DNA of 64,000 bases from Bacillota bacterium (GTDB taxonomy: Bacteria; Bacillota; Clostridia; Acetivibrionales; DSM-1351): positions 496,001 to 560,000 of the forward strand of contig JAEWCZ010000066.1 in NCBI GenBank assembly GCA_023390335.1, in the 5' to 3' direction. Within the stretch, counting starts at the first letter, position 1; each line of letters starts with the position of its first letter. Positions 1 through 7,144 of the stretch are shown here, piece by piece. The notes beneath the pieces were generated by a model. That model saw nothing but the letters and a program-made list of their open reading frames with translations, did no database searches and was not told where the DNA came from. Made by a program: the position numbers and the translations under genes.

Positions 1-902
1 AGACATATAATATCTATGAAAAGGAATTTTACCGGGATAAACTGCATATACTGGTAACATTCGTGCTTATTATCATATACAATTGGATAACCTTAATGAT
101 TGATAATTATCAGAAATATAAAAATCGCAGGGTAAAATGCCTAAGAGAAGTAATAAACCGGGAAGCCGTTATCAATCAAACAATAAGCAGAAAACTCAAC
201 GACATAACCAGAAGTGTCTGTGTTAAAGGCGTTATGATACCGTCAAAAGCTGACTTTAGCACTCTTACTTACCAGGATATTGCCTCACTGGTATGCCATA
301 ATATTTATGACGCTATTAAAATTTCAACAGAAAACGACACTCATCAGGTCTCTTTGATGCACAGGTTCAAAGAGAAAAAAACCGGTAGAGAATACATAAA
401 AATGATTAGCTATGGTAATTCAAATCAGATTTCGCCAAGCATATTTGATAAGTACTTTTATCTTGACAGCGATCTGAGTTATTACAATGTGAAAATATTT
501 AATGAACAGCAGAATGATATTAATATATTGAAAAATGCAAGCGAGATAAAAAAAGAGTTTGTATACGGTAAAAAGTGCACCGGTAAAAATATTGAACAAT
601 ACATTGCTATACCTGTATTTGGCGAAAATGAGGGAATAGTTTCGCTTTTACAAATTGAAATATCGGAAAAACAACTTTTGGGTAGAACTACTGAGGAAAT
701 ACGGGAATTTGTAAAACCCTTTATGGCATACGTGCATATTCTTATGGTAAATTACTATAGAGATGAACTTTTTAATGTATTGATCAAAAAATTTGATATT
801 CTAAAGAAAAGTAAAGAAAGAAGAAAGAGTTATCTGGAAGGGATGAGTAAGTATGAGCAACACTATGGGGAAGATAATTCATCTATTGCCCCAAGGGACT
901 AG
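1..902 (+). CDS. Membrane-anchored protein of unknown function, 5' end outside window
   Basis: The reading frame is open from base 3 to the TAG at 900-902 and has no good start in the window: the first in-frame GTG at 63 lies inside a hydrophobic stretch (LHILVTFVLIIIYNWITLMI) that already begins upstream of it. I therefore read it as a truncated gene. What is visible is one membrane segment followed by about 255 mostly soluble residues. The segment IAIPVFGENEGIVSLLQIEI resembles a core strand of a GAF-like fold, but I cannot assign a family. The 3' end overlaps the next small gene by 50 bases, which suggests translational coupling. Confidence 0.6.
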   Translation, partial: TYNIYEKEFYRDKLHILVTFVLIIIYNWITLMIDNYQKYKNRRVKCLREVINREAVINQTISRKLNDITRSVCVKGVMIPSKADFSTLTYQDIASLVCHNIYDAIKISTENDTHQVSLMHRFKEKKTGREYIKMISYGNSNQISPSIFDKYFYLDSDLSYYNVKIFNEQQNDINILKNASEIKKEFVYGKKCTGKNIEQYIAIPVFGENEGIVSLLQIEISEKQLLGRTTEEIREFVKPFMAYVHILMVNYYRDELFNVLIKKFDILKKSKERRKSYLEGMSKYEQHYGEDNSSIAPRD

Positions 903-1050
903 TGATAATGTCGACAATAATGGGTTTTGCCATGAAGATACTGACTTTATTCAGGATCATGGTACTTTTGAAGACAGAAGACAACAGCTTATAAGCGAGT
1001 ACGAAAGAGAACTGAGGATATTTAAGAGTAATTCTATGCTAATGACATAG
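853..1050 (+). CDS. Small hypothetical protein, 65 aa
   Basis: A short acidic, soluble protein with no recognisable domain. The ATG lies 10 bases after GAAGGG, a plausible ribosome binding site inside the upstream gene. The last 50 bases of that gene are shared in another frame. A terminator follows the stop by about 20 bases, so this is the last gene of the transcript. The C-terminal half (RRQQLISEYERELRIFK) looks helical. Function unknown; a partner of the upstream membrane protein is only an inference from the overlap. Confidence 0.5.
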   Translation: MSNTMGKIIHLLPQGTSDNVDNNGFCHEDTDFIQDHGTFEDRRQQLISEYERELRIFKSNSMLMT

Positions 1051-1071
1051 TTAAAAAATATTATTTGTTTA

Positions 1072-1100
1072 CTCCCGAGATGTTTCGGGGGTTTTTATTT
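1072..1100 (+). terminator. Intrinsic terminator
   Basis: CTCCCGA pairs with TCGGGGG (one G-T pair) around a six-base loop, followed by TTTTTATTT. It ends the rightward transcript of the two genes before it. Confidence 0.75.
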
Positions 1101-1110
1101 TTCAGGAGAA

Positions 1111-1452
1111 TTATTTATCCGTTTTATATTTGGTTTTTATTAAATCAATATATTCTTCAACCTTTTTAAGAGCTTCAACAGGAAGGCCTTTAATATCAAG
1201 GTTATAAGGAATTTTAGACTCAGCTACAATATCATCTGATAATTTTCTGTTATCTGTACGGCCCACAAGATAATCCACAGACACATTAAAATAATCAGCA
1301 ATGGTTTTTAAAACATTCTCATCCCGGGGAAATCTGTCATTAGCTTCATAATAACCAATTACCCTGTCTGAAACGTTTATTATTTTACTCAATTCCTTTT
1401 GGGTTATATCTTTTTCTTCCCTAAGTTCTTTTAATCTGTCACCAAATCTCAT
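1111..1452 (-). CDS. XRE-family helix-turn-helix transcriptional regulator
   Basis: A 113-residue DNA-binding protein of the Cro/C1 (XRE) type. The N-terminal HTH spans residues 1-65, with FGDRLKELREEKDITQKELS leading into the recognition helix region SDRVIGYYEANDRFP and the usual YFNVSVDYLVGRTD closing segment. The remaining 45 residues are a short helical tail, probably for dimerisation. I start at the ATG at 1452 because GGAGG stands 8 bases upstream; a longer in-frame extension would add a hydrophobic, HTH-unlike N-terminus. It faces the decayed AraC-like regulator across a 200-base spacer. Its targets cannot be read from sequence. Confidence 0.85.
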   Translation of the reverse strand: MRFGDRLKELREEKDITQKELSKIINVSDRVIGYYEANDRFPRDENVLKTIADYFNVSVDYLVGRTDNRKLSDDIVAESKIPYNLDIKGLPVEALKKVEEYIDLIKTKYKTDK

Positions 1453-1528
1453 AATATGCCTCCAAGTATAAATATAACAGGCGAAAAAAATCATTTGATA
1501 AAAACGAATAAAATATTCAAGAAAAATG

Positions 1529-1557
1529 TTGAAATCGAACAAAATATGCGATACAAT
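1529..1557 (+). promoter_or_regulatory. Predicted sigma-A promoter toward the AraC-like remnant
   Basis: TTGAAA, a 17-base spacer and TACAAT. It points at the AraC pseudogene and overlaps the region upstream of the XRE gene, so the XRE protein could act here (inference). Confidence 0.55.
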
Positions 1558-1664
1558 ATTAGTGTAAAGAAAAACCTCAAAAATTATACTTGAGATTTAT
1601 TCTTTGCAAAGAAGGTTAAGAAATCCGTTGTACCTGATGATATCCTTTTCTATGAGGTGATTAA

Positions 1665-2003
1665 ATGGATACATGGAGTAAGATAAAAACGGTTGAGAAA
1701 ATGCAAAACTACATTGAGAAGCACATTTCAGAACCTATCTCGCTTCACATGCTAGCTAAAGAAGCGGGTTACTCCCCTTGGTATGCTTAGAGGATATTTA
1801 AAGAGATTACCGGTAAAACTCCCTTTGAGTATATTAGGTTTTTGAGATTGACCATGCTGCCGAGAAACTAGAGAGATGACAATATCAAAGTTATTTATGC
1901 TGCTTTAGACTTTGTTTTTGATTCTTATGAGGGGTTTACCAGAGCCTTTTCTAAGCAGTTTGGAATAACACCTAAACAATACGCTAAAACAAACCTGAAA
2001 TAA
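1665..2003 (+). pseudogene. Decayed AraC-family DNA-binding domain
   Basis: Translating the frame gives a clear AraC HTH pair: MDTWSKIKTVEKMQNYIEKH, ISLHMLAKEAGYSPWY, then RIFKEITGKTPFEYIRFLRL and FTRAFSKQFGITPKQY. It is interrupted by TAG at 1788-1790 and TAG at 1869-1871. Around 1851-1872 one base is missing after ACC and one G is extra after CTA, so the expected HAAEKL segment is out of frame while both flanks are in frame. A TAA at 2001-2003 ends this part. With two nonsense codons and a compensating indel pair it cannot make a full AraC domain. The downstream effector-domain gene is in the same frame and is probably its former C-terminal half. Confidence 0.85.
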
Positions 2004-2063
2004 AACTCTTATTCCAGAAAAAATCCGTGGATATTACCTTAGAAGATAAAGGGAGAGGATAAT

Positions 2064-2576
2064 ATGGCTGAGAATCCTAACTCATGTACCGAAACCGTAT
2101 TTGTGCAAGTAGTTGAGCGACCTGCACGAAAGCTTATATTAAAAAGAGGACAAAATGCTGAACATTACTTTGAATACTGTGAAGAAGTAGGTTGTGGTAT
2201 ATGGGATATATTATCAGGTATAAAGGAGGCAATTTACGAGCCCACAGGAATGTGGCTGCCGGGAAAGTTGATTAAGCCCGGTACGTCGCGATATGTTCAG
2301 GGGGTTGAAGTACCCCTGGACTATTCCGGAGAGATTCCGGAGGGCTTTGAGATAATTGATCTAAATCCGTGTAAGATGATGATTTTTCAGGGGCAGCCTT
2401 TCGAAGATGAAAAGTTTGAGGAATCTATATTACATCTCTTGAAAACAATAAATAACTATAACCCTGAAATATATGGCTTTCAATGGGCAGACGAGGAAGC
2501 ACCACGGTTTCAGCTTGCTCCTATGGGTTATAGAGGGTATATTGAGGCAAGGCCAGTTAAAGCGCTGAATCCTTAA
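2064..2576 (+). CDS. GyrI-like small-molecule-binding (effector) domain protein
   Basis: A 170-residue protein resembling the C-terminal GyrI-like effector domain that follows the HTH in AraC regulators of the Rob type. Typical segments are FVQVVERPARKLILKRG, GMWLPGKL, YVQGVEVPLDYSGEIPEGFE and APRFQLAPMGYRGYIEARPV. The domain itself is intact. GGGAGAGG lies 5 bases before the ATG, so it can be translated alone even though its presumed HTH half (same frame, stops at 2001-2003 and 2040-2042) is broken. It could be a free ligand-binding protein or a dying remnant. A strong terminator follows directly. Confidence 0.75.
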   Translation: MAENPNSCTETVFVQVVERPARKLILKRGQNAEHYFEYCEEVGCGIWDILSGIKEAIYEPTGMWLPGKLIKPGTSRYVQGVEVPLDYSGEIPEGFEIIDLNPCKMMIFQGQPFEDEKFEESILHLLKTINNYNPEIYGFQWADEEAPRFQLAPMGYRGYIEARPVKALNP

Positions 2577-2591
2577 AACAAACAGTTCAGT

Positions 2592-2642
2592 CAAGCGAAA
2601 GCAGTGTTCTTGACAGGCACTGCTTTCGTTTGTTTGTTTTTT
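2592..2642 (+). terminator. Strong intrinsic terminator
   Basis: A 15-bp stem (core CGAAAGCAGTG with CACTGCTTTCG) followed by TTTGTTTGTTTTTT. It separates the regulator remnant from enolase. Confidence 0.85.
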
Positions 2643-2723
2643 AGTGTTTAAAAATTATTACCCGTGGTAGGTATATATTGAATAAAAACTTAATTAGAAT
2701 ACCAATTAATGTTAAGTAATATT

Positions 2724-2753
2724 TTGTATTTTATCTAAACATCTACATATAAT
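2724..2753 (+). promoter_or_regulatory. Predicted sigma-A promoter of eno
   Basis: TTGTAT, an 18-base spacer and a perfect TATAAT, about 100 bases before the enolase start. The -35 is imperfect. Confidence 0.45.
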
Positions 2754-2853
2754 AACAGACGATAGGTAAATAATGTTTAGGGAAATATTTTACAATAAAG
2801 TAAACCAAATGGTATCCTAAATAAGAATAACTACCTTGAAGGGAGAATTAAGT

Positions 2854-4149
2854 ATGAAACAATATATACCAATTGAAAGCGTTTTCGCCAGAGAAATTCT
2901 TGATTCCAGAGGAAATCCGACTGTTGAGGTCGAGGTTATTGCCGAGGGTGGTTTTGTCGGACGTGCTTCTGTACCTTCCGGAGCATCAACAGGTGCTTTT
3001 GAGGCTATTGAGCTGAGAGATGAAAACAGCGACAGGTATATGGGAAAAGGTGTGGAAACAGCAGTAGACAATGTAAATAATACTATAGCACCAGAAGTTG
3101 AAGGAATGAATGTATTTGACCAGGTTGCCATAGATAAACTTATGATTGATCTTGATGGAACACCTAACAAGGAGAGATTGGGTGCCAATGCAATACTTGG
3201 TGTATCCCTTGCTGTTGCAAAAGCTGGTGCCGAAGCATTGGGACTTGGATTGTACCAATATATCGGTGGAGTAAATGCCAAGACACTTCCGGTACCAATG
3301 ATGAATATAATTAACGGAGGAAAGCACGCTGATAACAGCGTAAACATACAGGAATTCATGATAATGCCCGTTGGCGCTGAAAGCTTTAAGGAAGCGCTTA
3401 GGATGTGTGCTGAAGTATTCCACAATCTCAAAAAAGTATTGCAAAGCAAAGGCCTTAGTACCGCAGTGGGTGATGAAGGTGGTTTTGCACCAAATCTGGA
3501 AACAGATGAGCAGGCAATACAAGTTATTTTGGAAGCTGTGGAAAAAGCAGGCTACAAACCCGGAGATGATTTCAGAATAGCTATTGATGCTGCAGCAACC
3601 GAAATGTATCAGGAAGACGGATCATATTTCTTCTGGAAAACAAACATAAGAAAGAGTAAAGCAGAAATGGTAGACTACTGGGCTGATTTGGTTAATAAAT
3701 ATCCAATAATTTCTCTTGAAGACGGCGTGTCAGAAGAGGATTGGGAAGGCTGGAAATTGTTGACCGAGAAATTGGGCGACAAAATTCAGTTGGTAGGTGA
3801 CGACCTTTTCGTAACCAACACAAAGAGACTTGAAAAAGGTATAAAACAAGGTGTTGCAAACTCTATTCTCATAAAAGTAAATCAGATAGGTACACTTACA
3901 GAAACACTTGATGCAATACAAATGGCAAACCGTGCAGGTTATACTGCAGTTACTTCTCACAGATCAGGCGAAACAGAGGATGCAACTATAGCAGATATAG
4001 CAGTTGCAACTAATTCAGGCCAAATAAAAACCGGAGCTCCTTCCAGAACAGACAGAGTTGCTAAGTACAACCAATTATTAAGAATAGAAGAAGAGTTGGG
4101 CGAAGTTGCAGAATTTCCCGGTATTAAGGCATGGTTTAACCTAAAATAA
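2854..4149 (+). CDS. eno: Enolase (phosphopyruvate hydratase)
   Basis: Converts 2-phosphoglycerate to phosphoenolpyruvate in glycolysis; cytosolic. The 431-residue length is standard. Diagnostic segments are all present: AREILDSRGNPTVEVE at the N-terminus, GASTGAFEAIELRD, the catalytic-loop GDEGGFAPN, the metal-binding SLEDGVSEEDW, GDDLFVTN, the catalytic lysine region ILIKVNQIGT, and the signature SHRSGETED. I start at the ATG preceded by AAGGGAG at 7-8 bases rather than at the TTG 18 bases upstream. It is transcribed alone, with terminators on both sides. Confidence 0.98.
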   Translation: MKQYIPIESVFAREILDSRGNPTVEVEVIAEGGFVGRASVPSGASTGAFEAIELRDENSDRYMGKGVETAVDNVNNTIAPEVEGMNVFDQVAIDKLMIDLDGTPNKERLGANAILGVSLAVAKAGAEALGLGLYQYIGGVNAKTLPVPMMNIINGGKHADNSVNIQEFMIMPVGAESFKEALRMCAEVFHNLKKVLQSKGLSTAVGDEGGFAPNLETDEQAIQVILEAVEKAGYKPGDDFRIAIDAAATEMYQEDGSYFFWKTNIRKSKAEMVDYWADLVNKYPIISLEDGVSEEDWEGWKLLTEKLGDKIQLVGDDLFVTNTKRLEKGIKQGVANSILIKVNQIGTLTETLDAIQMANRAGYTAVTSHRSGETEDATIADIAVATNSGQIKTGAPSRTDRVAKYNQLLRIEEELGEVAEFPGIKAWFNLK

Positions 4150-4192
4150 TTTTAATAAAAGCCAGATACAAAACATATCCTTCCTAGTTTAC

Positions 4193-4305
4193 GGGGTACA
4201 GCTTGGCGTTAAAAACACTTTCTTTATGCCTGCTAAATTGGTAAAGAGAAATGCTAAGTGAAAATCATATATCATAGAAAAATATGGGCGCTAAGCTTGT
4301 ACCCC
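4193..4305 (+). ncRNA. Candidate structured RNA between eno and secG
   Basis: The ends form a long stem: GGGGTACAGCTTGGCG pairs with CGCTAAGCTTGTACCCC, with one bulged base and one G-T pair. Inside are two further hairpins, one closed by CACTT/AAGTG with an inner CTTTA/TAAAG, and one closed by CATAT/ATATG. This gives a three-way junction shape. A run of seven T follows 5 bases after the stem. It is not a simple terminator because about 80 bases lie inside the closing stem. I do not recognise it as tmRNA, 6S, SRP RNA or a known riboswitch. It could be a small RNA, or an enolase 3' UTR or secG leader element. Confidence 0.4.
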
Positions 4306-4346
4306 ACAAATTTTTTTGGATAGAGTGTTTTTATAAAATAAATAAT

Positions 4347-4373
4347 AAAAACAAGTCTTCGGACTTGTTTTTT
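4347..4373 (+). terminator. UUCG-capped intrinsic terminator
   Basis: AAACAAGTC and GACTTGTTT pair around a TTCG loop, followed by a T tract. It lies about 50 bases before the secG start. Confidence 0.85.
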
Positions 4374-4423
4374 CCATATAATTATGATAAAATTTGACTT
4401 GTCTATTTTAGGAGGTGTTTAAG

Positions 4424-4675
4424 TTGGAAGCTGCAAAATGGATTGTTAATATACTACACATTATCTTTGCTGTTTCAATCATTATTATCGTATTGCTTCA
4501 GTCGGGAAAACAAGCTGGCTTGTCAGGCTCAATAGCAGGTGGAGCAGAGACATTCTTCGGCAAGAACAAGGGTCGTACCATTGATGCATTGCTTGGAAAG
4601 TATACTGCTTTCGCTGCGATTGCATTTCTCGTTACATCTATTGCTCTTTACTTGTTGATAGATAGAGTTGGTTAA
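4424..4675 (+). CDS. secG: Protein translocase subunit SecG
   Basis: Small membrane subunit of the SecYEG protein-export channel. The 83 residues contain two hydrophobic helices, WIVNILHIIFAVSIIIIVLL and YTAFAAIAFLVTSIALYLLI, joined by a loop with the family signature QSGKQAGLSGSIAGGAETFF. The start is TTG at 4424: AGGAGG at 4410-4415 lies 8 bases upstream, and the in-frame GTG at 4415 would overlap that site. The eno-secG-rnr neighbourhood is common in Firmicutes, though here several other genes sit between secG and rnr and no smpB follows rnr. Confidence 0.93.
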   Translation: MEAAKWIVNILHIIFAVSIIIIVLLQSGKQAGLSGSIAGGAETFFGKNKGRTIDALLGKYTAFAAIAFLVTSIALYLLIDRVG

Positions 4676-4692
4676 TTTGTACTTATAAAATT

Positions 4693-4726
4693 AAGCCTAA
4701 GTGTATATAGTACACTTGGGCTTTTT
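4693..4726 (+). terminator. Intrinsic terminator of secG
   Basis: AAGCCTAAGTGTA pairs with TACACTTGGGCTT around a short TATAG loop and runs into TTTTT. Confidence 0.85.
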
Positions 4727-4754
4727 GCATGTTAGGCATATTTTCACATATAAT
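4725..4754 (+). promoter_or_regulatory. Predicted promoter of the HD-domain gene
   Basis: TTGCAT, an 18-base spacer and TATAAT. Its -35 overlaps the T tract of the secG terminator. Confidence 0.4.
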
Positions 4755-4871
4755 ATGGGTATAATATACTGATTGATATTACATATAGTACTATGCTAAT
4801 ATTAGAAATAAGTTGTAGGATCCATTTAATTACATTCTACAACTGTACTTACGGCTTCTGGGGGGTAGATT

Positions 4872-5420
4872 ATGAATAGAGATGAGGCTTATGAAGAACT
4901 CAAAGTCCGTTTATACGATAAGGATCTTCTTAGACATTCTTTAGCAGTGGAAGCAGTAATGAAAGCGTTTGCCAGTTACTTTAGTGCCGATATTGAGATG
5001 TGGGGGTTGGCAGGTCTTCTTCACGATATTGATATTGAAAAAACAGCTGGTGACCCGGAAAAACGTAGTCTGGTAGCTGCTCAAATACTTGAAAATTTTG
5101 ATATAGACGAGTCCATTGTCTATTGCATTCGATCTCAAAGCGATTACCATAAACTACCAAGAAAAAGAAAAATGGATAAAGTATTGTATGCTGCGGATCA
5201 TCTTACTGAGTTAATATCTTACTGTGCCGATAATCTGCCCAATAAAAATATTTTAGATGTCACAACACAAAGTGTGATTGAAAATATTACAAAATCAGAT
5301 GTTAAAGGAATAAACTATGAGCATATAAGGCATTATAAAGAATTGAATATGACGCTATTGGAATTTGTAGAAATAACCTTAAGTGCTATGCAAAGGACTT
5401 TTGACAATATAAAAATATAA
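4872..5420 (+). CDS. HD-domain metal-dependent phosphohydrolase family protein
   Basis: A 182-residue soluble protein with an HD fold: first histidine in LLRHSLAVEAVMKAFA, the HD pair in LAGLLHDIDIEKTAG, and a later conserved aspartate in MDKVLYAADHLTELI. This HDIG-type arrangement is typical of small bacterial phosphohydrolases acting on nucleotides or signalling nucleotides, but the substrate cannot be told. The ATG follows a GGGGGG ribosome binding site. Terminators on both sides make it a single-gene unit. Confidence 0.8.
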   Translation: MNRDEAYEELKVRLYDKDLLRHSLAVEAVMKAFASYFSADIEMWGLAGLLHDIDIEKTAGDPEKRSLVAAQILENFDIDESIVYCIRSQSDYHKLPRKRKMDKVLYAADHLTELISYCADNLPNKNILDVTTQSVIENITKSDVKGINYEHIRHYKELNMTLLEFVEITLSAMQRTFDNIKI

Positions 5421-5449
5421 AAGGTTACTTGTTTGTAACTTTTTTTTTG
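5421..5449 (+). terminator. Intrinsic terminator
   Basis: GTTAC and GTAAC pair around TTGTTT, flanked by A and T runs ending in nine T. It lies directly behind the stop codon. Confidence 0.8.
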
Positions 5450-5542
5450 TTGTTTTGTAACTACTCAATAAAGAAATAAATATAAAATAAAGATAGTTGA
5501 AAAACTTATAATATATACAAAAGGGGTATAGGTGAGACTAAA

Positions 5543-6427
5543 TTGAAAAAATTTCTTGGGGTTACAATTTCAGTTTTATTAGTAATAGTTTTTGTTGCAG
5601 CATTATTAAAGGATTCAAAATTAATACAGAACAATAAGAGTGAGAGCAGTATTGAAACAAAAATAAGCAATGAGACAAATGTAGTAGATGATGATAAAAA
5701 ACCTTCTGATGAATCTAAGGTGAACCCCACAGTTCCCTCTGATACCAAAAAGCCGGATGATAAAAAACCTGTGGAACCGGAAAAGGAAAAGCCGAAACAG
5801 CCGGTTCCTGTTAAAATCAAACCTATGATTGCACTTACGTTCGATGATGGCCCGCATCCACAATATACAGTACAGATACTAAAATCTTTGAAAAAGTATA
5901 ACGGACATGCAACCTTTTTTGTTGTTGGTAACAGAGCTGAGAAATTTCCGAGTGTTATAAAGCAAATTTCCAACAATGGTAACCAGATTGGCAATCATAG
6001 CTATAGCCATAAACAATTAACAAAGCTAAGTGAAGCCGGTATAAAGAAAGAATTAAATAAAACTTCTGATATATTGCAGAACATTATTCAAAAAAAACCG
6101 TCTATAATAAGGCCAACTTATGGCAGTGTAAATAATGTTGTAAAGTCATCTGCAGGCGCTCCTCTGATTCTTTGGTCTATAGATACTTTAGACTGGAAGA
6201 CAAAGAGTAAGACAACAACAGTAAATAAAGTAGTCAGTAAAGTAAAAGACGGAGACATTGTTCTTATGCATGACTTGTATAAACCAACTGCACAGGCTGC
6301 CGAAGCAATAATACAAAAAATGACTGCAAAGGGCTATAAATTGGTCACCATTGATGAGCTTTTTGCTACCAGAGGAGTAAAGCTTCAGAGTGGACAGGTA
6401 TATAATAACGCTTACAAGAAAAAGTAG
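5543..6427 (+). CDS. Membrane-anchored polysaccharide deacetylase (NodB/PgdA type)
   Basis: Probably removes acetyl groups from peptidoglycan or another cell-wall glycan outside the cell. Residues 5-22 form an uncleaved N-terminal anchor (FLGVTISVLLVIVFVAALL). A Pro/Lys/Glu-rich linker covers residues 30-92. The NodB domain follows with motif 1 TFDDGP (D101, D102), motif 2 HSYSH (zinc ligands H152, H156), motif 3 RPTYG (R190; usual form RPPYG), DTLDW, and the catalytic-histidine motif LMHD (H243). The TTG start has GGTGAG about 7 bases upstream. Only 16 bases separate it from the response regulator gene, so it likely shares a transcript with that two-component system. Confidence 0.9.
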   Translation: MKKFLGVTISVLLVIVFVAALLKDSKLIQNNKSESSIETKISNETNVVDDDKKPSDESKVNPTVPSDTKKPDDKKPVEPEKEKPKQPVPVKIKPMIALTFDDGPHPQYTVQILKSLKKYNGHATFFVVGNRAEKFPSVIKQISNNGNQIGNHSYSHKQLTKLSEAGIKKELNKTSDILQNIIQKKPSIIRPTYGSVNNVVKSSAGAPLILWSIDTLDWKTKSKTTTVNKVVSKVKDGDIVLMHDLYKPTAQAAEAIIQKMTAKGYKLVTIDELFATRGVKLQSGQVYNNAYKKK

Positions 6428-6443
6428 GAAGGGTTTCTTTTAA

Positions 6444-7139
6444 ATGGAAAATAAAGTACTTATAATAGAAGATGAAGAAAGTATAAGGGGTTTCTTAAAA
6501 ATAAACTTTAAAAAGCATAATTTTCTAGTTATCGAAGCAACTACAGGGGAAGAGGGGCTATTAAAGGCAAGACAGGAAAATCCCGATGTTGTGCTACTGG
6601 ATGTTATGCTACCCGGAATAAGCGGCTTTCAGGTGTGTGAAACACTTAGAAAAGAGTTGCCGGGCGTGGGAATTATAATGCTGACAGCCAGAGGACAGGA
6701 CATAGATAAGATAAAAGGTTTGGAGTACGGTGCTGATGACTATGTTGTTAAGCCTTTTAACACAACAGAGCTTATTTTGAGGGCAAAATCACTTTTAAGA
6801 CGTTTAGGCGAGAAAAGCTCAGCTGACAGTAAGGAAGATACCTTGAAAAGCGGAGTATTCAAGCTGGAGCTTTACTCTCAAAGAGTATTTAAGGATGATA
6901 AGGAAATTCTGCTTACACCCAAGGAGTTTTTCTTATTGAAAATTTTTCTTGAAAATAAAAACAAGGCGTTTTCCAGAGACGAGCTTTTGGACAAGATATG
7001 GGGCTATGACTATATGGGAGATACCAAGATAGTTGATGTTAATATAAGGAGACTGAGAAGTAAGATTGAAGATAAGGATTCCCACGGTATGTTTATTGAA
7101 ACAGTATGGGGAATAGGGTACAGATGGCGGAAGGAATAA
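6444..7139 (+). CDS. OmpR-family response regulator
   Basis: A two-domain regulator of 231 residues. The receiver domain (1-118) has the acidic pair E9/D10, phosphoacceptor D53 in VVLLDVMLPG, the conserved T in IIMLTARG and K in DYVVKPF. The C-terminal winged helix (about 135-230) has the TPKEFFLLKIFLEN, ELLDKIWGYDY and VDVNIRRLRSKIE segments of the OmpR/PhoB type. Its 3' end lies 6 bases before the kinase start, so the kinase encoded next is almost certainly its partner. The neighbouring deacetylase and lipoprotein suggest a cell-envelope signal (inference). Confidence 0.95.
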   Translation: MENKVLIIEDEESIRGFLKINFKKHNFLVIEATTGEEGLLKARQENPDVVLLDVMLPGISGFQVCETLRKELPGVGIIMLTARGQDIDKIKGLEYGADDYVVKPFNTTELILRAKSLLRRLGEKSSADSKEDTLKSGVFKLELYSQRVFKDDKEILLTPKEFFLLKIFLENKNKAFSRDELLDKIWGYDYMGDTKIVDVNIRRLRSKIEDKDSHGMFIETVWGIGYRWRKE

Positions 7140-7144
7140 CTTCT

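Noticed and set aside
1551..1572. Shared string ATTAGTGTAAA after a -10 box here and near 13512
   Set aside because: Only two copies in AT-rich promoter DNA, too short to call a repeat or operator.
2817..3449. Long open frame opposite eno on the minus strand
   Set aside because: It mirrors the codon structure of eno, has no ribosome binding site and a composition unlike a real protein.
4193..4305. tmRNA or SRP RNA
   Set aside because: Too short for tmRNA, with no tag frame or tRNA-like ends, and no SRP Alu or helix 8 motif.
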